NCBI GenBank assembly: GCA_049700155.1
Contig: JBNAVX010000099.1
Location: 1-9,154 of the forward strand
Length of the DNA: 9,154 nt
Source of the DNA: JACAEY01 sp049700155
GTDB taxonomy: Bacteria > Nitrospirota > Thermodesulfovibrionia > Thermodesulfovibrionales > SM23-35
Direction: 5' to 3'
Both the position numbers and the translations under genes were made by a program. The notes under the pieces were generated by a model, which worked only from the letters and a program-made list of their open reading frames with translations, made no database searches and was not told the DNA's origin. Shown one piece after another: positions 1 to 5,318 of this stretch. Positions within the stretch are counted from its first letter, which is position 1; each line of letters starts with the position of its first letter.

Positions 1-37
1 TACTCATTGTGTTTTCATATTTTATTTCTTTTTTCAT
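1..37 (-). CDS. Possible start of a further minus-strand gene (partial, cut by window edge)
   Basis: An ATG at 37-35 opens a frame that stays open to the window edge, giving only twelve residues (MKKEIKYENTMS). It begins 23 bases after the stop of the DUF1015 gene on the same strand, so it could be the next gene of a short operon. No clear Shine-Dalgarno sequence precedes it. An ATG at 51-49 closes after five codons. The residues vaguely resemble the N-terminus of small amphi-Trp domain proteins, but twelve residues cannot establish that. Treat this as a possible start only. Confidence 0.25.
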   Translation of the reverse strand, partial: MKKEIKYENTMS

Positions 38-60
38 AAAACTTTTGACATTACCTAACC

Positions 61-1326
61 CTATCTTACATGGACAGGGTTATTCATTTTAAAGCTATTT
101 ATAACAATGCCTGTTAAGAGCTTAGGATAAAAATATGTGGACTTTGGGGGCATCCTCACAGAGATAGATGCTGCCTTTTCTACATCTTCTACACTTGTTG
201 GATTTAAAAAAAATGCAGCAGAATACTCTCCGCTCCTCACCCTCTCAATGACCTTTTTAGTATCCATTTCATAATCTATGTCTGATATATCCAGTATATT
301 CTTTAAAATCAGTTCATGCAATACAAATACATCTATTTGCCTGAGGGAAGGTTGTATCTCAGATAGGGCGTTCTCCTTACATTTAAGGAGATACCAACCA
401 TCATCAATATTCTGGTAGAAACCAAATGTGCATTTTCTACCTGATAATCTTTTTATAATATCAAAGTCTGAATAAATAGTTTCAATATCAAAATACTTGG
501 ATAACTTTTCTTTTGCATTCGATGGGACTTTTTTCAGCAATCTGTGAGTAGGAAGTATCGTGATACCATTATCATGCATATTTGCAAGAAACATCATCAC
601 ATAATTAAAAGGCTCATCACCTGAAAGATTTAACTTTTTCATTCTCATCTCTTTCTGGAACTCAAGGGCTGTCTCATACCTGTGGTGTCCATCTGCAATA
701 AAGATATCCTTATCTTTAATCTCTCTTTTTATCTTCTCTAAATCTGTTTCTTCAGCAATCTGCCAGAGTCTGTGTATAGCTCCAGCAGAATCTCTTGCTT
801 GAAATATAGGTCTTGTCGTCTTAATCTCAGAAAGAATTGAGGATATATCTGTACCTGAACTTTTATAAAGTGAAAATATAGGACTTGTATTTGCCTCACA
901 TATCCTGAGAAGATTTAACCTGTCCTGTTTTGGTTTGGAATATGTGCACTCATGTGGATGGATCTTTCCCTTGTTAAACTCCTCAAGCATCACAAGGGCA
1001 AGAAATCCGATAAGATTCTTTTCTTTTCCGTCTATATTATAGGACATGCTGTAAGCATAAAATGATGGTCTTTTATCTATGATTAGTATCCCTTCTTTTA
1101 ACCACTCCTCAAGATATTTCTTTGCTCTTGTGTATTTGTTGTCCTCCTCACTATCATTATGAAACTCCTTACCCAAGTCTATCCTGACAATATTATATGG
1201 ACTTCTTCTGTATAGCTCCTCTCTATATTCATGCGTAATAATATCATATGGAGGAGATAGAACATCCTCTATAGAAACTTTATCTGTATTGTAAAGAATT
1301 CCCTTGAAGGGGATAATTTCCGCCAT
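61..1326 (-). CDS. DUF1015 family protein, function unknown
   Basis: This is a full-length member of the DUF1015 family, widespread in bacteria and archaea, with no established biochemical role. Recognisable blocks, numbered from the chosen start, are an N-terminal IIPFKGILYN, VLSPPYDII at about 22-30, a central HPHECTYSKPKQDR at about 123-136, the signature ADGHHRYETA at about 211-220, and a MMFLANMHDNG block near 244-254. I start at the ATG at 1326 (421 residues) because family members usually begin with an MAxIIPFKG-like sequence. A TTG at 1383 would add 19 residues that look non-homologous. The protein looks soluble, with no signal peptide or membrane helix. The DGHHR motif recalls the GxxR-type box of the ParB/serine-kinase (SerK) superfamily, so a nucleotide-using activity is conceivable; this is inference. 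A 235-bp gap separates it from the upstream operon, so it probably has its own promoter. Confidence 0.9.
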   Translation of the reverse strand: MAEIIPFKGILYNTDKVSIEDVLSPPYDIITHEYREELYRRSPYNIVRIDLGKEFHNDSEEDNKYTRAKKYLEEWLKEGILIIDKRPSFYAYSMSYNIDGKEKNLIGFLALVMLEEFNKGKIHPHECTYSKPKQDRLNLLRICEANTSPIFSLYKSSGTDISSILSEIKTTRPIFQARDSAGAIHRLWQIAEETDLEKIKREIKDKDIFIADGHHRYETALEFQKEMRMKKLNLSGDEPFNYVMMFLANMHDNGITILPTHRLLKKVPSNAKEKLSKYFDIETIYSDFDIIKRLSGRKCTFGFYQNIDDGWYLLKCKENALSEIQPSLRQIDVFVLHELILKNILDISDIDYEMDTKKVIERVRSGEYSAAFFLNPTSVEDVEKAASISVRMPPKSTYFYPKLLTGIVINSFKMNNPVHVR

Positions 1327-1413
1327 ATTAAAATTCCGTAGAAAAGGACGTGTTATCTTATCATGGTTTATTATTAAATTCAAATGTTACCTGTGTAAGC
1401 ATTACTTTTTCTT

Positions 1414-1437
1414 TGACAGAATTATAAGTAATTGTCA
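1414..1437 (-). promoter_or_regulatory. Candidate promoter -10 box inside an inverted repeat, upstream of the DUF1015 gene
   Basis: The minus strand carries a perfect TATAAT (plus positions 1421-1426), about 95 bases before the DUF1015 ATG. No good -35 box sits at 17-18 bases (GAACAC or AGAACA), so the promoter call is weak. The same sequence is an imperfect palindrome: TGACA at 1414-1418 pairs with TGTCA at 1433-1437, and ATTA pairs with TAAT around a TAAG loop, with a two-base bulge. A palindrome overlapping the -10 region would suit an operator, but the match could be chance in AT-rich DNA. Confidence 0.3.
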
Positions 1438-1458
1438 GATGCAGTGTTCTCGCTCATT

Positions 1459-1487
1459 CTCGGCTCGATTAAAATCGAGCCTCCGAG
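1459..1487. repeat. GC-rich inverted repeat (hairpin), possible transcript end or repeat element
   Basis: GGCTCGAT (1462-1469) is perfectly complementary to ATCGAGCC (1474-1481) around a four-base loop. Three more pairs (CTC 1459-1461 with GAG 1485-1487) extend the stem if a three-base bulge is allowed. It stands out in AT-rich surroundings and lies about 75 bases past the precorrin-2 dehydrogenase stop. No T-run follows on the minus strand, so a classical intrinsic terminator is not supported. On the plus strand only a loose T-rich stretch follows, and no plus-strand gene is there to end. It could stabilise an mRNA 3' end or be a dispersed palindromic repeat. Confidence 0.5.
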
Positions 1488-1561
1488 GTAAATTATTTCT
1501 TTAAAAGAATTCAAATCTGCTCAAGGTTGAAAAAATCTATTTGCACTGTGATGTCAAAAAC

Positions 1562-2200
1562 TTATTTTGGAGATATGTGTAAGGAGTTTAATGTTTTTCT
1601 AACTTCCTTTAAGCCTTTTTTTCTTAGAGTCTTTATGATCCTTTCTGAGGCGATACTTTTCAACAATCTGCTCCTCTTTCTTCTGTCTTTTATCTTTTCT
1701 ATCGCATTTTTACGAATTTTTTCTAATAACCTGAGGTATCCTGAAAATGCTGGTTTATAAAATCTTTGGAGTTCTTTCCTGATTGTCTTTGAAAGGGCAG
1801 GGCTTATGCCATTGGTTGAGACAGCGATGGTGAGATGTCCCCTCTTTACAATAGAGGGGACTATGAAATTACATAAATGTGGTGAATCAACAACATTTAT
1901 TAGACAGCAGGCATCTTGTGAAACTTTCCTGTTTATCTCTTTTGAATCTGTTGCAGCAATAGTAAGGAAGGCATTTTTGATATCACTCTTTTTATTATAT
2001 TCTCTTGGGACATGTTTTATTTTGCCCTTTATAACCTCCCTCTCGAGTCTTCTGGTAATCTGGGGACTTATGACAGTTATATCTGCCCCTGTCTTTATAA
2101 GAGACAGGACCTTCCTTTCTGCAACCCTTCCTCCACCAACGACTATAATGTTTTTGCCTTCTAAATTAAGAAATACAGGATAATAAGTTTTACGCTTCAC
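1562..2200 (-). CDS. Precorrin-2 dehydrogenase / sirohydrochlorin ferrochelatase (Met8/CysG N-terminal type)
   Basis: The protein (212 residues) matches the family that oxidises precorrin-2 to sirohydrochlorin with NAD+, the branch leading to siroheme and, in many anaerobes, to alternative heme or cobalamin. Many members also insert iron. Visible marks are YYPVFLNLEGK at 6-16, a Rossmann GGGRVAERK at 22-30, the NVVDSPHLCNF block at 102-112 whose Asp105 corresponds to the conserved catalytic aspartate of Met8p/CysG, and VSTNGISP at 127-134. The CysG methyltransferase half is absent, so uroporphyrinogen methylation must be encoded elsewhere. The start is GTG at 2200 in a GTGA overlap with the stop of the bamD-like gene. 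No Shine-Dalgarno is obvious, so translation is probably coupled to that gene. The C-terminal 50 residues are strongly basic. No hemA or ccsA follows, although these are common neighbours of this enzyme. Confidence 0.92.
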   Translation of the reverse strand: MKRKTYYPVFLNLEGKNIIVVGGGRVAERKVLSLIKTGADITVISPQITRRLEREVIKGKIKHVPREYNKKSDIKNAFLTIAATDSKEINRKVSQDACCLINVVDSPHLCNFIVPSIVKRGHLTIAVSTNGISPALSKTIRKELQRFYKPAFSGYLRLLEKIRKNAIEKIKDRRKRSRLLKSIASERIIKTLRKKGLKEVRKTLNSLHISPK

Positions 2201-2958
2201 TTTTGGGGTTTGACAGGAGAAATTTCTTTTTTTGCATCTGATGTGAGTTTGTTATTCGGGTATTTCTCTTTAAGACGATTAAGATATTCCAGAGCCTTAT
2301 CTTTTTGACCGAGGTTTTTATATGCCATACCAAGATAGTAAAGTACCTCTGCTTCTCTTTTATACTCAGGATAAGTCTTCAATAATTCTTCAAACCTGTT
2401 TATTGATGCATTAAAAGAACCTTTCTTGTAGTAGTATTCTCCAACAAGGAAGTTATAATCCGCTATTATGTTCTTGCATTTTTCTATTTTGAGCTCAACC
2501 ACATCTTTATACGGGTTTCTCGGGAACATTTTTTTAAATTTTTCGAATTCTTCTAATGCCTTTGCAGCTCCACTATATCCTCTTTCAGGTCCCTCTATCT
2601 GATCAAAATATATTGAGGCAATTTGATACTGTGCATATACTGCATATTTATGTTCTGGATATTCCTCAAGAAACTTCCTGTATTCACCAATAGCAAGCTC
2701 TGGTTCTCCTTCCTGCACATAAGAATCTGCTATCTTAAGCTGGGCAAGAGGAGCATATTTTCTTGAGGTATCTCTACTTTTAATCTCCTGAAAAGCAGCT
2801 CTTGCCTCTTCATAATATCTTTTCTCCATCTCTTTATTGGCTTTTTCAAATGCCTTTTCAGGGTCAAAAGACTCTTCTCGCTTGACTGCTGGTTTCCCTG
2901 AACATGAAGATAAGCCAACTAACAAGATGAAGGCAATTATGATGTTAATAATTCTCAT
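2197..2958 (-). CDS. bamD: BamD-like outer membrane assembly lipoprotein (TPR)
   Basis: This 253-residue protein has a lipoprotein signal: a short charged start, a hydrophobic stretch (about 3-15) and the lipobox L16-S17-S18-C19. Ser at +2 rather than Asp is compatible with outer-membrane sorting. The rest is helical tetratricopeptide-like repeats, for example KANKEMEKRYYEEARAAF near 39, then PELAIGEYRKFLEEYPEHKY and, towards the C-terminus, LGQKDKALEYLNRLKEKYPN. Size and architecture match BamD/YfiO (E. coli about 245 residues), the essential lipoprotein that works with BamA to fold outer-membrane proteins. A different TPR lipoprotein (CpoB/YbgF-like) cannot be fully excluded. The ATG at 2958 has a good GAGGG ribosome site four bases upstream, inside the end of larE. 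The two genes overlap by 14 bases, and its stop overlaps the next start by four. Confidence 0.85.
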   Translation of the reverse strand: MRIINIIIAFILLVGLSSCSGKPAVKREESFDPEKAFEKANKEMEKRYYEEARAAFQEIKSRDTSRKYAPLAQLKIADSYVQEGEPELAIGEYRKFLEEYPEHKYAVYAQYQIASIYFDQIEGPERGYSGAAKALEEFEKFKKMFPRNPYKDVVELKIEKCKNIIADYNFLVGEYYYKKGSFNASINRFEELLKTYPEYKREAEVLYYLGMAYKNLGQKDKALEYLNRLKEKYPNNKLTSDAKKEISPVKPQK

Positions 2959-3754
2959 TATCCCTCGATCTGTTCATGCTTCCCATTTTATAACCATCAA
3001 GGTCAAGGGAAATAAACTTGTAACCAAGTGATCTCAATCTATCAGAAATAATTTTCCTTATTTCTGGATTTAGAACCAGATTTATTTCTTCATCTCCAAC
3101 CTCTATCCTTGCAACAGAATCGTGGTCTCTTACACGTACCTCTTTAAACCCTATTCTTTTAAGAAAATCTTCTGCCTTTTCAATCCTTTTTAAGGCTTCT
3201 CTTGTAATCCTCTGTCCATAAGGAAACCTTGATGAAAGACAGGGAGAAGACGGTTTATCCCAGGTGGGAAGTCCGAGTTGCCTTGATTTTTCCCTGATCT
3301 CTCTCTTTGTAAAACCAGCTTCTATTAAAGGACTCCTGACATTATATTTTTTTGCTGCATCTCTGCCGGGTCTATAATCAAGTGTATCATCTAAATTGCT
3401 CCCGTCAAGTAAAAAATTATATCCTTCAGTTACTGCAATCTCAGTCAGTCTCTTAAAAAGCTCATCCTTACAGAAGAAACATCTATCGGGTGAATTCTTA
3501 ACAAACTCCTCTATCAGAAGTTCTTCTGTCTCTATCGTTCTATGCTCTATTCCAGTCTCAGCAGCCATTTTTTTTGCTATAAGTAAATCGTTAAATGGAG
3601 TCTTATCAGAAGCAGAAGTAACAGCCAGTGCCCTAATTCCTGATATCTCGAGTGCTTTAAGGAGAAATGTGCTATCAACACCACCTGAGTAAGCAAGGAT
3701 AGCACTATGCATACCTTTAAGGATCTCAATCAGTTTAGCAAATTTAATATCCAT
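2945..3754 (-). CDS. larE: LarE-type ATP-dependent sulfur transferase (nickel-pincer cofactor synthesis)
   Basis: LarE activates pyridinium biscarboxylate intermediates with ATP and inserts sulfur to make the nickel-pincer nucleotide cofactor of lactate racemase and related LarA enzymes. The 269-residue protein shows the PP-loop SGGVDST at 23-29, DRCFFCKDELF at 90-100, DGSNLDDTLDYRPGRDA at 117-133, SPLIEAGFTKREIR at 141-154 and KPSSPCLSSRFPYG at 167-180. Cys172 corresponds to the conserved cysteine sacrificed in the Lactobacillus enzyme. Cys92 and Cys95 (CxxC) make up the three-cysteine set associated with LarE proteins that carry a [4Fe-4S] cluster and do not consume themselves (family knowledge; the cluster here is inferred). 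No larA, larB or larC lies in the window. The ATG at 3754 has only a weak AGGA upstream. The gene overlaps bamD by 14 bases and follows rng after 64 bases. Confidence 0.92.
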   Translation of the reverse strand: MDIKFAKLIEILKGMHSAILAYSGGVDSTFLLKALEISGIRALAVTSASDKTPFNDLLIAKKMAAETGIEHRTIETEELLIEEFVKNSPDRCFFCKDELFKRLTEIAVTEGYNFLLDGSNLDDTLDYRPGRDAAKKYNVRSPLIEAGFTKREIREKSRQLGLPTWDKPSSPCLSSRFPYGQRITREALKRIEKAEDFLKRIGFKEVRVRDHDSVARIEVGDEEINLVLNPEIRKIISDRLRSLGYKFISLDLDGYKMGSMNRSRDNENY

Positions 3755-3773
3755 AAAACATCAAAAATATTCC

Positions 3774-3815
3774 TAAGTTTTGAATTTTAAGTTTTGAGCA
3801 TTGATTTTTGATTTA
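3774..3815. repeat. Degenerate 7-bp tandem repeat between rng and larE
   Basis: Six consecutive 7-base units fill most of the 64-base gap. On the plus strand they are taagttt, tgaattt, taagttt, tgagcat, tgatttt and tgattta, a consensus near T(A/G)A(G/T)TTT. On the minus strand this reads AAA(C/T)T(C/T)A. The first and third units are identical. A similar heptamer-like stretch lies inside the radical SAM gene at 6049-6069. I infer a slipped-strand or dispersed heptamer repeat rather than a regulatory site. It may also be simple AT-rich drift. Confidence 0.5.
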
Positions 3816-3818
3816 AGT

Positions 3819-5318
3819 TCACAACACCGAAACCTCATAATTTTCTTGGTGTAGACTACGGTTCTCCCTTACAGTAACCTTAACATTATACAGGTGTTCT
3901 ATCATCTCAAGCCCTGGGCGTTCTTCATCAGACAGGAGCTCAGCGACTGAAGGATGAGCGGTGACAACAATTTTTTCGCCGCCGCTTCTTGCGATCTTCT
4001 TTATCTTTCTGAATATCTCATAACAAAGAGTCTTGGGTGACTTGACAAACCCTTTTCCCTCACAGTAAGGACATGGTTCGCATAAAGTTCTACCCAGACT
4101 TTCTCTAACTCTTTTCCTCGTCATCTGGATAAGTCCAAGTTCTGATATATGGGAAATTGTATTTTTTGCCCTATCTTTCTTCATTGCTTCTACAAAGGCA
4201 TTGAATACTCTCTCCCTGTTCTCAGGTCTTTCCATATCAATAAAGTCAACTATGATGATTCCTCCAAGATTCCTGAGTCTGATCTGATAAGCTATCTCCT
4301 TAACCGCTTCAAGATTTGTCCTGAATATAGTATCCTCAAGTTCTTCCTTCCCGACAAATTTACCTGTATTTACATCTATTACAGTCATAGCCTCTGTCTG
4401 GTCAATAACTATATAACCACCTGACTTAAGCCATACCTTTCTTCCAAGTGCCCTTGCAAGGTCAACCTCTATTCCGTATGAATCAAAAATAAGGTCTGTC
4501 CCCTCATAAAGCTCTATTTTGTCTAAAAGCTTCTCAAAATTTGTTCTAACAAAATCTTTAAGTTTTTCATATTCTTCCTCAGAGTCTATCACAAGCCTTT
4601 TTACATCAGGACTCATAAGGTCTCTGACACTCCTGAAAACAAGATCGAGGTCGCTATAAAGAAGGGAAGGTGCTGAAACCTTATCCTTTTTCTTCATGAT
4701 TGTCTCCCATAAAAGGAGAAGAAACTCGAGGTCTCTTTTTATATCCTCTTCTGTAGAGCCTTCACTTGCAGTCCTGATAATGAGTCCATAGCCTTTTGGT
4801 CTTATGTCGCTTACAATAGTCTTAAGTCTGATTCTTTCTGCTTCGTCAGATATCCTCCTTGATATGCCTATATGTTCTACATTAGGCATAAGCACAAGAT
4901 ATCTCCCGGGTAGTGTCACATAAGAGGTAAGACGCGCGCCCTTGCTTCCTATAGGGTCTTTTGATACCTGTACGAGTATCTCCTGCCCTTCCTGCACAAG
5001 GTCTTCAATGGTGAAATCCGTTCTTGTTTTTCTTGAGACCAGCTCAAGGGAGTCTTCTCGTTCTTCTACAAGAGGCACAAACTCCTCAATATCAGCCCGA
5101 ATGTCAGTGATATATAAAAATGCTGCCTTTTCAAGACCTATATCAACAAAGGCTGATTGCATTCCTGGAAGGATTTTTAACACCTTTCCTTTATAGATAT
5201 TTCCAACTAAGCTCGCATCCTGTTTTCTTTCAACATAAAATTCTACTACCTGACCTCCTTCAAGGAGGGCGACCCTTGTTTCTTCACGTGTCACATTAAT
5301 CAAGATTTCGCTATCCAT
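3819..5318 (-). CDS. rng: Ribonuclease G (RNase E/G family)
   Basis: This endoribonuclease cleaves single-stranded AU-rich RNA in rRNA maturation and mRNA decay. At 499 residues it has the size of RNase G (E. coli 489) and lacks the long degradosome scaffold of RNase E. In order it shows an N-terminal MDSEILINVTREETRVALLE, an S1 RNA-binding domain (about 36-130, with GNIYKGKVLKILPGMQSAFVDI at 39-60), a DNase I-like catalytic domain with VIDVNTGK (Asp315) and IIIVDFIDM (Asp358), which align with the metal-binding aspartates of RNase E (Asp303/Asp346), and a zinc-link CPYC at 416-419 followed by EGKG. The stretch between the S1 strands (about 74-109) is acidic. The ATG at 5318 has a strong AAGGAGA six bases upstream. 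The start lies within the end of the radical SAM gene (19-base overlap), which suggests coupled translation. Confidence 0.96.
   Translation of the reverse strand: MDSEILINVTREETRVALLEGGQVVEFYVERKQDASLVGNIYKGKVLKILPGMQSAFVDIGLEKAAFLYITDIRADIEEFVPLVEEREDSLELVSRKTRTDFTIEDLVQEGQEILVQVSKDPIGSKGARLTSYVTLPGRYLVLMPNVEHIGISRRISDEAERIRLKTIVSDIRPKGYGLIIRTASEGSTEEDIKRDLEFLLLLWETIMKKKDKVSAPSLLYSDLDLVFRSVRDLMSPDVKRLVIDSEEEYEKLKDFVRTNFEKLLDKIELYEGTDLIFDSYGIEVDLARALGRKVWLKSGGYIVIDQTEAMTVIDVNTGKFVGKEELEDTIFRTNLEAVKEIAYQIRLRNLGGIIIVDFIDMERPENRERVFNAFVEAMKKDRAKNTISHISELGLIQMTRKRVRESLGRTLCEPCPYCEGKGFVKSPKTLCYEIFRKIKKIARSGGEKIVVTAHPSVAELLSDEERPGLEMIEHLYNVKVTVRENRSLHQENYEVSVL

Larger units (their letters stand above)
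1327..1561. other. Non-coding interval between precorrin-2 dehydrogenase and DUF1015 gene
   Basis: These 235 bases contain no credible gene. The short plus-strand frames crossing the interval extend antisense into the flanking genes and match no family I recognise. The interval holds two inverted repeats (1459-1487 and 1414-1437) and a perfect TATAAT on the minus strand inside the second. It is the most likely place for the end of the upstream operon transcript and for the promoter of the DUF1015 gene. The stretch 1488-1561 is AT-rich with no structure I can name. Confidence 0.6.

Noticed and set aside
1327..1383. Longer DUF1015 start at TTG 1383
   Set aside because: The added 19 residues do not resemble the family N-terminus, and the ATG at 1326 begins the conserved IIPFKG block.
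1459..1487. Intrinsic terminator for the upstream operon
   Set aside because: The stem is good but no T-run follows on the minus strand, so I list it as an inverted repeat only.
1304..1760. Two plus-strand open frames (66 and 77 codons) around the non-coding interval
   Set aside because: They overlap the DUF1015 start and the precorrin-2 dehydrogenase gene in antisense, and have no plausible family.
2945..3754. NAD synthetase, GuaA or QueC-like PP-loop enzyme
   Set aside because: The PP-loop is shared, but DRCFFCK, the DGSNLDD block and SSPCLSSRFPYG are specific to LarE.
3819..5318. RNase E (rne)
   Set aside because: The 499-residue length and lack of a C-terminal scaffold fit RNase G better.
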